Below are positions 6,649 to 13,442 of a DNA stretch of 13,935 nt, one piece after another. The notes below the pieces were generated by a model. The model was given only the letters and a program-made list of their open reading frames with translations. It did not search any database and had not been told where the DNA came from. Both the position numbers and the translations under genes were made by a program. Origin of the DNA: Candidatus Vogelbacteria bacterium CG22_combo_CG10-13_8_21_14_all_37_9 (GTDB lineage Bacteria > Patescibacteriota > Minisyncoccia > Phycocordibacterales > XYD1-FULL-46-19); the NCBI GenBank assembly GCA_002772495.1, contig PCSX01000024.1, positions 1 through 13,935 on the forward strand, given 5' to 3'. Positions within the stretch are counted from its first letter, which is position 1. Each line of letters begins with the position of its first letter.

Positions 6649-7035
6649 ATGAAAACAACTATTATTTCAGTTATTGTAGTAGCCGTCCTCATCGGAGGAT
6701 CTATTATACTTACCAAAAATTGTAGTAATAACACTCTAGATGTTGTAGCCAATAACGTTAGTATCGTTGATGGCAAGCAAATTATAGAGATCAATGCTAA
6801 AGGTGGTTATCAACCACGAAAGAGTATTGCCAAGGCCGGTATTCCAACAATCATTCGATTCAATACCAAAGGCACTTTTGATTGTTCGTCAGCGATTCGT
6901 ATTCCCAGTTTAAATATTGATCAATTGCTTTCGCCGACCGCCTCAACCGATATTGATATTGGAGTTTTTTCAGTTTCTACCCTTTTAGGCAGTTGTGGCA
7001 TGGGGATGTATCCATTTTCGGTTGATTTTCAGTAA
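6649..7035 (+). CDS. Anchored cupredoxin-like protein without histidine
   Basis: 128 residues from ATG 6649; an upstream start at 6556 would overlap the SafE piece and lengthen it without purpose. An N-terminal helix (about 4-21) anchors a beta-rich domain: DGKQIIEI strand (41-48), KGGYQPR (51-57), FDC (C79), and a final GSCGMGMY loop (C116, M118, M120) before the last strand. Spacing and strands fit the cupredoxin-like domain that is often joined to HMA-SafE proteins. A blue copper site needs two His, a Cys and a Met; this protein has no His at all, so a Cys/Met Cu(I) site or a structural domain is more likely. It sits 13 bases after the SafE half and completes the HMA-SafE-cupredoxin set as a separate polypeptide. 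Confidence 0.8.
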   Translation: MKTTIISVIVVAVLIGGSIILTKNCSNNTLDVVANNVSIVDGKQIIEINAKGGYQPRKSIAKAGIPTIIRFNTKGTFDCSSAIRIPSLNIDQLLSPTASTDIDIGVFSVSTLLGSCGMGMYPFSVDFQ

Positions 7036-7065
7036 TTAAGATTTATCCTTAAAATCTGATTAATT
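7034..7065 (+). terminator. AT-rich hairpin after the cupredoxin-like gene
   Basis: AATTA and AGATTT pair with AAATCT and TAATT, with a 7-base loop and a GAT bulge on the right arm. It overlaps the stop codon and is followed by TATAG, not a U-run. It may be a weak terminator or only an RNA fold; the AT content makes it unsure. Confidence 0.25.
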
Positions 7066-7079
7066 TATAGTCTCTAAAT

Positions 7080-7108
7080 TTATATTGATTATGTTATAAT
7101 CAATATAA
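7080..7108. promoter_or_regulatory. Perfect palindrome, likely operator of the MacAB genes
   Basis: TTATATTGATTAT (7080-7092) and ATAATCAATATAA (7096-7108) form a perfect 13-bp inverted repeat around GTT. It covers the extended -10 box at 7092-7100 and ends 5 bases before the ATG of the macA-like gene. A dimeric repressor bound here would block transcription. In RNA it would only form a weak A/U hairpin without a U-run, so an operator fits better than a terminator. The binding regulator is not in this window. Confidence 0.55.
7092..7100 (+). promoter_or_regulatory. Extended -10 promoter of the macAB genes
   Basis: TGTTATAAT is a perfect extended -10 element (TGnTATAAT), which can work without a good -35; I see none at the right distance. 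Transcription would start near 7107, leaving about 7 bases before ATG 7114. A second TATAAT at 7104-7109 is only 4 bases from the ATG and is less likely to be used. The whole element lies inside the palindrome at 7080-7108. Confidence 0.5.
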
Positions 7109-7113
7109 TTTGT

Positions 7114-8643
7114 ATGAATAAACAGTTTAAACGATTACTAAAGAATAAATATTTAGTTGGGGGACTTGGGGTTTTTGTCGTGCTTATTATTGGCCTGATT
7201 ATCTATTTTACTCGCTCTAATTCTAGTTTAGTTGTGGCTAAAGTGGAGTTGGGTACAGTGATTCAAATTGTCGATGTGACGGGGACAATTTTTCCAGCTG
7301 ATAAAACTGACTTAGCTTTTCAAAAGAGCGGTATTCTCAGCCGACTCTATGTCAAAGTCGGTGATTTGGTTAATCGAGGAAATTTATTGGGTGAATTGGA
7401 AAGCGCTAGTGATCGAGCTAACTTAGCTATTGTTCAATCAAATTTTTCAGACCTAGCTAGAAAATTACGACCAGAAGAATTAAGGCTGGAAGAAAATAAA
7501 GTTAATGCTACTCAAGTAATTTTAAATAACGAACAGAAAAATGCTCTCAATGTAGCCAGTAGTGCCTATATTAAAGTCCAAGGAGTGCTGTTTAATAATA
7601 CTGATAGTTTTTTTGATAATGCTCAATCGGTTAACCCAACTTTTAATATGGGTAGTTTATCGTACGACGAAGAAAATAGAATTAATCAAGAACGCTTAAA
7701 AGTTACTTTTCATGTTTTTCAACCTTGGGCTTTAAATTTAAAAACAACTACGGCCACTTCGGCGGTTGAGTTATTAGACCAAGCGCGAAATTATTTAGAG
7801 ACGACTAATAATTTTATGGATCACTTGGCAGTGATTATCAATAATCTTAATTCTACAAACACTGGTTTGTCCCAGAGTGTAGTTGATAGCGCTATCACTA
7901 AAATGAATACTGGTTTAAGTGAATTGAATCAAGTGATTGATTTAACTGCTAAGGCTCAATCGAGTTTAAATACCGCTCAAGCAAATTACAATCAAGCTAA
8001 TTCCAATTTTAATCTCGCTTTATCTAGTCATTCAGCGGAAGAGATTAGCTCTCAATCGGCTAAGGTGGATCAAGCCTCGGCTGAATTAGCTAAAAATATT
8101 ATTTATGCCCCTTTTGCTGGTTTAATTACTCGGGTTAATCCTAGCTTGGGTGAATTTGTTTCTGCTGGCGAAACCGTTTTTAGTGTCATTAGTGATAGTA
8201 ATTATAAAATTGAAGCTTATGTTCCGGAATCGGATATTGCGAAAATAAAAATAAATGATTTAGCTTCGACCACTTTAGATGCCTATGGTTCGGATGTTTA
8301 TTTTGGAGCGGTGGTGACTATGATTGATCCGGCCGAAACTATTCGGGAGGGGATTCCGACCTATAAAGTTACTTTACAGTTTTTGAATAAAGATCAGCGA
8401 ATTCGTTCAGGTCTAACCGCTAATTTAGAAATTTTGAGCGCTCGTCGAGATAAAGTTTTAACCATTCCTTATCGAGCGGTGATTAATACTAACGGGGTGA
8501 AGACTGCTCGAGTCCTTAATCCTGACGGTCAGACTTATGAAGTAGTGCCGATTACAACTGGCTTGAGAGGGTCAACTGGCAATATTGAAGTTCTCTCTGG
8601 TTTGAAAGCCGGTCAAACTGTTGTCACTTACCTAAAGTCTTAA
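7114..8643 (+). CDS. MacA/HlyD-type membrane-fusion adaptor of an ABC exporter
   Basis: 509 residues. One N-terminal membrane helix (about 13-32) anchors an outer-face protein. The first lipoyl half (50-98, with the SGILSRLYVKVGDLV core) and the second (332-360, APFAGLITRVNPSLGEFV) flank a long helical region (about 100-328). Then come the beta-barrel part (365-440) and the membrane-proximal part (448-505, IPYRAV and GLKAGQTVV). Standard MacA proteins have about 370 residues; the excess lies in the helical region, where residues 140-300 probably form an added bundle. It starts an apparent three-gene transcript with the ATPase (1 base later) and the permease. Adaptors connect the exporter to an outer channel or a periplasmic substrate; no TolC gene is seen here. 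The substrate is unknown. Confidence 0.9.
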   Translation: MNKQFKRLLKNKYLVGGLGVFVVLIIGLIIYFTRSNSSLVVAKVELGTVIQIVDVTGTIFPADKTDLAFQKSGILSRLYVKVGDLVNRGNLLGELESASDRANLAIVQSNFSDLARKLRPEELRLEENKVNATQVILNNEQKNALNVASSAYIKVQGVLFNNTDSFFDNAQSVNPTFNMGSLSYDEENRINQERLKVTFHVFQPWALNLKTTTATSAVELLDQARNYLETTNNFMDHLAVIINNLNSTNTGLSQSVVDSAITKMNTGLSELNQVIDLTAKAQSSLNTAQANYNQANSNFNLALSSHSAEEISSQSAKVDQASAELAKNIIYAPFAGLITRVNPSLGEFVSAGETVFSVISDSNYKIEAYVPESDIAKIKINDLASTTLDAYGSDVYFGAVVTMIDPAETIREGIPTYKVTLQFLNKDQRIRSGLTANLEILSARRDKVLTIPYRAVINTNGVKTARVLNPDGQTYEVVPITTGLRGSTGNIEVLSGLKAGQTVVTYLKS

Positions 8644-8644
8644 T

Positions 8645-9364
8645 GTGAATATTATTGAAGTTAAAAATTTAAAAAAAATTTACCAAGATGAAGCTAGTAC
8701 CACAATTGCTTTAGCGGATATCAGTTTTTCTGTTAGTCAAGGTGAATTTGTGGCGATTATGGGCCCTTCGGGGAGTGGTAAATCAACCTTATTACATGTG
8801 CTTGGTCTTTTAGATGTGTCTAGTTCTGGGAGTTATTATTTTGCGGGGCAAGACATTACTTCTTATTCAAGTGACGAATTAGCTAATTTACGTAATCAGA
8901 AAATCGGTTTTGTCTTTCAAGCTTTTAATTTATTAGCTCGAACTTCGGTTTTAGATAATGTCAAATTACCGCTCGTTTATTCTAAAATAGCGGAAGCTGA
9001 TTGGGATAACAAAGCTCGACGAGCAATCGAAGCCGTCGGTTTGATTAGCCGTCTTCAACATCAACCATCAGAATTATCGGGTGGTGAAAAACAGCGCGTG
9101 GCTATTGCTCGGGCTTTGATTAATAATCCGGATATAATTTTTGCTGATGAACCGACCGGCAATTTAGATTCTAAATCTGGTAAAAAAGTGATGTCGATCA
9201 TTCAACGTTTAAATGAAGAAGAGGGGAAAACGGTGATTTTAATTACTCATGAGACTTCAACCGCTGAACACGCAGAACGTATTATTCATTTATTAGACGG
9301 TAAAATTGACAGTGATATTAAAGTGGCTAAACGTCTAAGTACTAATGATGAATACGTAAAATAA
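8645..9364 (+). CDS. MacB/LolD-type ABC transporter ATP-binding protein
   Basis: 239 residues with all nucleotide-binding motifs: Walker [10 protein letters not shown] (40-48), Q-loop Q92, signature LSGGEKQR (144-151), Walker B IIFADEP (164-170) followed by TGNLDS, and H-loop His 202. This is the MacB/LolD class, whose ATPase drives a four-helix permease that acts mechanically on envelope substrates. GTG at 8645 is taken as start because the ATG two bases earlier reads straight into TGA and the first strand ([12 protein letters not shown]) needs this beginning. One base separates it from the adaptor gene and 4 bases from the permease gene, so the three are surely one operon. The C-terminal 20 residues extend beyond the usual domain end. 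Confidence 0.95.
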   Translation: MNIIEVKNLKKIYQDEASTTIALADISFSVSQGEFVAIMGPSGSGKSTLLHVLGLLDVSSSGSYYFAGQDITSYSSDELANLRNQKIGFVFQAFNLLARTSVLDNVKLPLVYSKIAEADWDNKARRAIEAVGLISRLQHQPSELSGGEKQRVAIARALINNPDIIFADEPTGNLDSKSGKKVMSIIQRLNEEEGKTVILITHETSTAEHAERIIHLLDGKIDSDIKVAKRLSTNDEYVK

Positions 9365-9368
9365 TTTT

Positions 9369-10607
9369 ATGATTTGGAAACATACCTTGAAAACTTCTTT
9401 TATCAGTTTATCCACTAATCGGTCTCGATCAATTCTAACTATTTTAGGGATTGTGATTGGAGTAACCGCAATTATGTTGGTAATGTCTTTAGGGGCGGGG
9501 GCTCAAAAATTAATTTTAGATCAAGTCCAAGGTTTGGGAACAAATACGATCGCTGTTATTCCTGGTCGGGAACCTTCTAGTCCCTCGGATACCGCTCAAA
9601 TTTTTAGTGACTCACTTAAGGTAAAAGATTTAGAAGCTCTCAAAAATAAAGCTAATGTTCCGGGTTTAAAACAGATTATGCCCATCGTTTTTGGAGCTGA
9701 AACAGTTTCTTTCGGGGCCAATACTTATCAAGTGTCAGTTTTTGGAGCGACTGAATTAATTGCGGAAATTTTTGATCTTCAACCGAAGGTGGGTGAATTT
9801 TTTGATAAGAATGATGTTTCATCTCGATCTAGTTCTGTAGTTCTAGGTTCCAAGGTAGTAGATCAGCTTTTTGCTGAAGACGACCCTTTAGGGAAAAAGA
9901 TTAAAATTAAAGGCCGTAATTTTAAAGTGATTGCTGTTCTACCTCCCTCTGGTGGGGGAACTTTATTTAATTTTGATGAAGCTATTTTAATGTCTTATAC
10001 TACGGCTCAAGATTATTTATTTGGGATTAAATATTTTAATCGTTTGATTATTGAAGCGGGAGAGGGGACTGATATTGAAGCCGTGGCTAATGATGTTAAA
10101 TTAACTTTGCGAGAAGCTCACAATATTAGTGACCCCAGTAAAGATGATTTTTTCGTTTCGACTCAACAAGATTTAGTTAAACGTCTTTCGACTATTACCA
10201 CTTCTTTAACTTGGTTTTTAATTGCTATGGCGTCGATTGCTTTATTTGTCGGTGGAGTGGGAATTATGAATATTATGTTGGTCTCGGTCACAGAAAGAAC
10301 CAGAGAAATTGGTTTGCGTAAATCTTTAGGAGCGACTGATCGAGACATTTTAACTCAATTTTTATTAGAAGCGGTTTTGTTGACGGGAGTCGGTGGTTTA
10401 GTGGGGGTATTTATAGGAACTGTTTTAGCTTTACTTATTTCGCTGGCTTTATCAAGTGGTTTGGGAGTGATGTGGGATTTCGTTTTTCCTTGGACCGGAG
10501 CGGTTTTGGGAGTTGGAGTGTCAGCTTTGATCGGTCTTATTTTTGGCGGTTATCCCGCTTATAAAGCTTCCAAGAAAAGTCCAATTGAAGCATTGCGTTA
10601 TGAATAA
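9369..10607 (+). CDS. MacB-type ABC transporter permease (FtsX-like)
   Basis: 412 residues in the classical MacB permease layout: first membrane helix at about 22-42 (ILTILGIVIGVTAIM), a large outer-face domain (45-275) and three C-terminal helices (about 279-303, 331-358, 374-395) of the FtsX family. The conserved cytoplasmic stretch SVTERTREIGLRKSLGA (306-322) couples to the ATPase, and the ending GGYPAYKASKKSPIEALRYE is typical. Unlike E. coli MacB it is not fused to its ATPase, which is encoded by the gene before. Such systems export peptides, antibiotics or lipids; the cargo here cannot be read from sequence. The neighbouring redox and copper genes do not define it either. Confidence 0.95.
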   Translation: MIWKHTLKTSFISLSTNRSRSILTILGIVIGVTAIMLVMSLGAGAQKLILDQVQGLGTNTIAVIPGREPSSPSDTAQIFSDSLKVKDLEALKNKANVPGLKQIMPIVFGAETVSFGANTYQVSVFGATELIAEIFDLQPKVGEFFDKNDVSSRSSSVVLGSKVVDQLFAEDDPLGKKIKIKGRNFKVIAVLPPSGGGTLFNFDEAILMSYTTAQDYLFGIKYFNRLIIEAGEGTDIEAVANDVKLTLREAHNISDPSKDDFFVSTQQDLVKRLSTITTSLTWFLIAMASIALFVGGVGIMNIMLVSVTERTREIGLRKSLGATDRDILTQFLLEAVLLTGVGGLVGVFIGTVLALLISLALSSGLGVMWDFVFPWTGAVLGVGVSALIGLIFGGYPAYKASKKSPIEALRYE

Positions 10608-10621
10608 TCTTTTGATTTTAC

Positions 10622-10650
10622 TGGTCAAATAAGTTGTTATGTTAGATAAT
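10622..10650 (+). promoter_or_regulatory. Possible promoter before the DoxX-type gene
   Basis: TGGTCA (10622-10627) and GATAAT (10645-10650, preceded by TTA) are spaced by 17 bases in the 71-base gap between the permease gene and the gene at 10679. The match is four of six at -35 and five of six at -10. It would give a leader of about 20 bases. Confidence 0.35.
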
Positions 10651-10678
10651 GTAAATATTAGTCTTTAATTTAATTATT

Positions 10679-11227
10679 ATGTTTAAACAAATTACTATTC
10701 CTGAATCACCACTGTCTAAGTTTTTATTTTCTAATCCTAAGTTTGCTTGGTTTTGGTTAATTGTGCGAGTTTATGTTGGTTGGATTTGGCTCGTGGCTGG
10801 TTGGGAAAAAGTAATCAATCCAGTTTGGACGGGACCGGAAGCGGGTAAAGCTCTTGGCGGTTTTGTTCAAGGCGCTTTAAATAAAACCACCGGTGCTCAC
10901 CCTGATGTTCAAACTTGGTATGCTAGTTTTTTGCAAAACGCGGTTTTACCATATACTGATATTTGGTCTAATGTGGTCGCTTATGGAGAGCTCTTGGTGG
11001 GCTTAGGTTTGATTCTTGGTTGTTTGACTGGTATTGCCGCTTTCTTTGGTTTTTTTATGAATCTTAATTATCTTTTAGCTGGCACAGTGAGTCTAAATCC
11101 AGTCTTATTAATTTTAACTCTCGGTTTAATTTTAGCTTGGCGAATTGCTGGTTATTGGGGGCTTGATCGTTATCTGTTACCAACTCTAGGAACACCATGG
11201 CAAAAAGGGACATTATTTAAATCTTAA
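10679..11227 (+). CDS. DoxX/DoxD-type quinone-linked membrane protein
   Basis: 182 residues with about four membrane helices (about 23-43, 97-113, 117-136, 141-158). The RVYVGWIWLVAGWEKVINPVWTG region (30-52), AYGELLVGLG (101-110), and WRIAGYWGLDRY near the end are hallmarks of the DoxX family. Relatives include the DoxD subunit of thiosulfate:quinone oxidoreductase and redox stress proteins that work with thiol enzymes. Residues 52-85 form an outer loop with a GGFVQGAL segment. No DoxA gene is next to it, so thiosulfate oxidation is not supported. Given the DsbA and VKOR genes further down, a link to envelope redox balance is plausible but unproven. A possible own promoter lies in front; the cupin gene follows after 10 bases. 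Confidence 0.88.
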   Translation: MFKQITIPESPLSKFLFSNPKFAWFWLIVRVYVGWIWLVAGWEKVINPVWTGPEAGKALGGFVQGALNKTTGAHPDVQTWYASFLQNAVLPYTDIWSNVVAYGELLVGLGLILGCLTGIAAFFGFFMNLNYLLAGTVSLNPVLLILTLGLILAWRIAGYWGLDRYLLPTLGTPWQKGTLFKS

Positions 11228-11237
11228 TTTAAAAATT

Positions 11238-11618
11238 ATGATTGGCTATATTGCTAATATCGAAAAAGAAACCTTAACTAATGAAAATTTTCGGAAAGTT
11301 TTATTTACTACTCCTCTTAGCCAATTGGTCGTAATGAGTCTTTTACCGGGAGAAGATATCGGTGAAGAGGTCCATACAGTCGATCAATTTTTTCGAATTG
11401 AAGTCGGGGAAGGGAAAGTGATTATTGATGGAGTAGGATCAATTTTTGTCGCTGAGTTTGCTTTTGTGGTACCAGCGGGAGCTAAGCATAATGTGTTTAA
11501 TACTTCGGCTAGTGAGAAATTAAAACTATATACAATTTATACTCCGCCGAATCATAAAGATGGCACAATCCATGTGACTAAAGCTCTAGCTCTTGCTGAT
11601 GAGACCGATCATTTTTAG
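11238..11618 (+). CDS. Single-domain cupin protein
   Basis: 126 residues, soluble, one cupin beta-barrel. Motif 1 is altered: after PGEDIGEEVH (H46) comes TVDQFFRIE (D49, Q50, E55) instead of the usual HxH, so Gln 50 may replace the second His. Motif 2 is intact: P79-A-G81-A-K-H84-N-V-F-N88. The C-terminal YTIYTPPNHKDGTIH segment is typical for a widespread small cupin family with no firmly assigned reaction, sometimes labelled as mannose-6-phosphate isomerase-like. A metal centre of H46, Q50 or E55, and H84 is likely. It probably shares a transcript with the DoxX-type gene 10 bases upstream and the membrane protein 14 bases downstream. Substrate is unknown. Confidence 0.9.
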   Translation: MIGYIANIEKETLTNENFRKVLFTTPLSQLVVMSLLPGEDIGEEVHTVDQFFRIEVGEGKVIIDGVGSIFVAEFAFVVPAGAKHNVFNTSASEKLKLYTIYTPPNHKDGTIHVTKALALADETDHF

Positions 11619-11632
11619 TTTTGAATTTAAAG

Positions 11633-12052
11633 ATGTTTAAAATAATTAAACAATTATTTTTAATTTTTATTCTGGCTCTGATTTTAAATCTGATTTGGGA
11701 ACATTGGCATTCTCAATTTTATCAACATTATCAAGGGGGAGAAATTAGCAATTTTATTTTGGGTCGAGCAGCTTTATTTGATGCTAGCTTTATTACTTTA
11801 GTTAGTCTTAGTTTTTTAGTTTTTCAGAGGCTTCAGAAACGTTTGTGGCTCGCTTTTGTTATTGGGGTCGTCTTTGCTCTTGCTTTAGAGCTGTTTGCTC
11901 TTCAAACTGGTCGTTGGTCTTATAATTCTCTGATGCCGATTATCCCTCTTTTAAAGGTGGGATTGACTCCCACTCTTCAATTAGGATTAATTAATTATCT
12001 ATTGTTGAAATTAACCCTTTTTCCTAATTTGTTATTTAATTTTAAAAATTAG
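11633..12052 (+). CDS. Four-helix membrane protein, unknown function
   Basis: 139 residues from ATG 11633; a TTG 12 bases earlier is less likely. Helices at about 7-22, 48-65, 72-90 and 106-126. The polar residues in and near the helices look conserved: N19-L-I-W22-E23-H24-W-H26 at the end of helix 1, D50 in helix 2, E86 in helix 3, then Q91-T-G-R94-W95, and MPIIPLLKVGLTP (101-113). Buried acidic and His residues suggest a catalytic or ion-binding role in the membrane. I cannot name the family; an enzyme acting on a lipid or isoprenoid would be one guess, without support here. The stop codon lies in an inverted repeat (12023-12053). Confidence 0.75.
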   Translation: MFKIIKQLFLIFILALILNLIWEHWHSQFYQHYQGGEISNFILGRAALFDASFITLVSLSFLVFQRLQKRLWLAFVIGVVFALALELFALQTGRWSYNSLMPIIPLLKVGLTPTLQLGLINYLLLKLTLFPNLLFNFKN

Positions 12053-12053
12053 G
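12023..12053 (+). terminator. Inverted repeat over the end of the membrane protein gene
   Basis: CCTAATTT (12023-12030) and AAATTAGG (12046-12053) form a perfect 8-bp stem with a 15-base loop, covering the stop codon at 12050-12052. No U-run follows. It may slow or end transcription before the DedA gene, which has its own -10 box, but the AT content leaves the function unsure. Confidence 0.3.
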
Positions 12054-12073
12054 ATTCAGAACCTGTTTTAAGT

Positions 12074-12079
12074 TATACT
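12074..12079 (+). promoter_or_regulatory. -10 box 7 bases before the DedA-family gene
   Basis: TATACT (five of six consensus bases) ends 7 bases before ATG 12087, again predicting a leaderless message. No clear -35 is present at 16-18 bases. The position after a hairpin and in a 34-base gap supports a new transcription unit. Confidence 0.4.
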
Positions 12080-12086
12080 AGGCAAG

Positions 12087-12683
12087 ATGTTTGATTTAGT
12101 TTCCTTAATCAAGGTGGCAGGATATCTCGGCTTGTTCGGGATCATTTTTGCTGAATCAGGTTTATTTGTTGGGTTTTTCTTACCGGGTGATAGTCTTTTG
12201 TTTACGGCTGGTTTATTGGCTTATCAGGGTTATCTCCATTTATGGTTGTTACTCTTGGTCATCTTTTTAGCAGCTGTTTTGGGTGATAGTTTTGGTTATT
12301 GGTTTGGTCGGAAAGTGGGCCCCTTGATTTTTTGCTGGCCCGATTCATTTTTTTTCCGTCAAGAAAATGCTATTCGAGCTCGAGAATTTTTTGCTCGCTA
12401 TGGTGGAAAAAGTTTGATTTTAGCCCGTTTTATTCCAGTGGTTAGAACTTTTACGCCGATTGTGGCTGGAGTGGGAGAGATGAATTATTCGGCTTTTTTA
12501 CTTTATAATTTAATTGGCGGTTTTCTCTGGACAATTTTTTTAGTTGGTGGTGGTTATTTGTTAGGCCAGACTGTACCTAATGCTGATCGCTATCTATTAT
12601 TGATTGTTAGTGTTATTATTTTAGTCTCATTTTTACCAGTGCTTTGGCAATTCATTCAATATCGATTTAAAAAGAATAAGTAA
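12087..12683 (+). CDS. DedA-family membrane protein
   Basis: 198 residues with the DedA (VTT/SNARE-associated) pattern: E23 in the first re-entrant segment, GFFLPGDSLLF (29-39), GDSFGYWFGRKVG (66-78), and ARFIPVVRTFTPIVAG (113-128) with the paired Arg 114 and 120 essential in the family. Helices follow at about 136-160 and 168-188. DedA proteins act in lipid scrambling or recycling of undecaprenyl phosphate and in keeping the proton-motive force; which one applies here is open. The ATG at 12087 is well placed after a -10 box. The DsbA gene begins 9 bases after its stop, so the DedA, DsbA and VKOR genes probably form one unit. Family call is secure. Confidence 0.94.
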   Translation: MFDLVSLIKVAGYLGLFGIIFAESGLFVGFFLPGDSLLFTAGLLAYQGYLHLWLLLLVIFLAAVLGDSFGYWFGRKVGPLIFCWPDSFFFRQENAIRAREFFARYGGKSLILARFIPVVRTFTPIVAGVGEMNYSAFLLYNLIGGFLWTIFLVGGGYLLGQTVPNADRYLLLIVSVIILVSFLPVLWQFIQYRFKKNK

Positions 12684-12692
12684 TTTAATTTT

Positions 12693-13442
12693 ATGAATAA
12701 CGAAAATTTAACTAAGTACGAATTACATCAGGAAAAAAAAAGAGAGCAATCAGCTGAGGGGCGTCGAACCCGCACTTGGAAAAAAATGCGCCACTTAGCA
12801 ATTTGGTTAATTGTTTTAGTTATTTTAGGTGGGATTGTATGGTTGGTTAATTCTTCTTTTGCTAAACGCTCTGTCGATGGACAATTACCTCTAAGTTCTA
12901 AAGCTAAAGATATTTTGAAACCTAAGGCTGATGATTGGATTATTGGTGATGTTGCTACGGCTAAACTGATTTTGACTGAATATAGTGATTTTGAATGTCC
13001 AGCTTGTGCTACTTACCATCCTTTGACTAAAAAATTATTGGCTGAATTTCCTGATCAGATCGCTTTTGTTTATCGTCATTATCCTTTACCATTTCATTTA
13101 TACGCTAAAAAAGCTTCGATAGTCGCGGAAGCGGCTGGTCGACAAGGTAAATTTTGGGAAATGACCGACTCACTTTTTAAAGAACAGACTCGTTGGTCCA
13201 AATCTCCTAAAGCCGAAGCAATTTTTAATGACTTGGCTCTTAAAATTGGTTTAGATTTAGATCGTTTTCAGATTGATTTAAAAGATCCTGCTTTATCGGC
13301 TCGAGTGGAGCGAGATTTAGCCGAAGCGAAAATTCTTGATGTCACTTATACCCCCTCTTTTTATTTGGGCACTAATTTAATTGATAATCCACGCTCTTAT
13401 GATGAATTTAAATCCCTCATTCAAAAAGCTCTTAGTCAATAA
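12693..13442 (+). CDS. Membrane-anchored DsbA-like thiol oxidoreductase
   Basis: 249 residues. A charged cytoplasmic head (1-34) and one helix (about 35-53) anchor a thioredoxin-fold domain (about 83-249) of the DsbA/Thioredoxin_4 type. The active site is ECPAC with C102 and C105, and the cis-Pro loop is T220-P221 in VTYTPSFYL. The inserted helical part lies between about 135 and 205. It would introduce disulfides into exported proteins and be reoxidised by the VKOR protein encoded next. The two reading frames overlap by about 40 bases, which points to coupled translation and a functional pair. Many monoderm-like bacteria anchor DsbA with a helix as here. The ATG at 12693 keeps the full basic head; no Shine-Dalgarno motif is seen. 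Confidence 0.94.
   Translation: MNNENLTKYELHQEKKREQSAEGRRTRTWKKMRHLAIWLIVLVILGGIVWLVNSSFAKRSVDGQLPLSSKAKDILKPKADDWIIGDVATAKLILTEYSDFECPACATYHPLTKKLLAEFPDQIAFVYRHYPLPFHLYAKKASIVAEAAGRQGKFWEMTDSLFKEQTRWSKSPKAEAIFNDLALKIGLDLDRFQIDLKDPALSARVERDLAEAKILDVTYTPSFYLGTNLIDNPRSYDEFKSLIQKALSQ

Noticed and set aside
7080..7108. Palindrome as a transcription terminator
   Set aside because: The stem is almost only A/T and no U-run follows on the + strand; its overlap with the -10 box favours an operator.
10611..10629. TTTGA/TCAAA inverted repeat in the gap before the DoxX-type gene
   Set aside because: Only five pairs with a nine-base loop in AT-rich DNA; expected by chance.
10679..11227. Thiosulfate:quinone oxidoreductase subunit as a firm call for the DoxX-type protein
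   Set aside because: The partner DoxA subunit and other sulfur oxidation genes are missing; only the broad family is supported.
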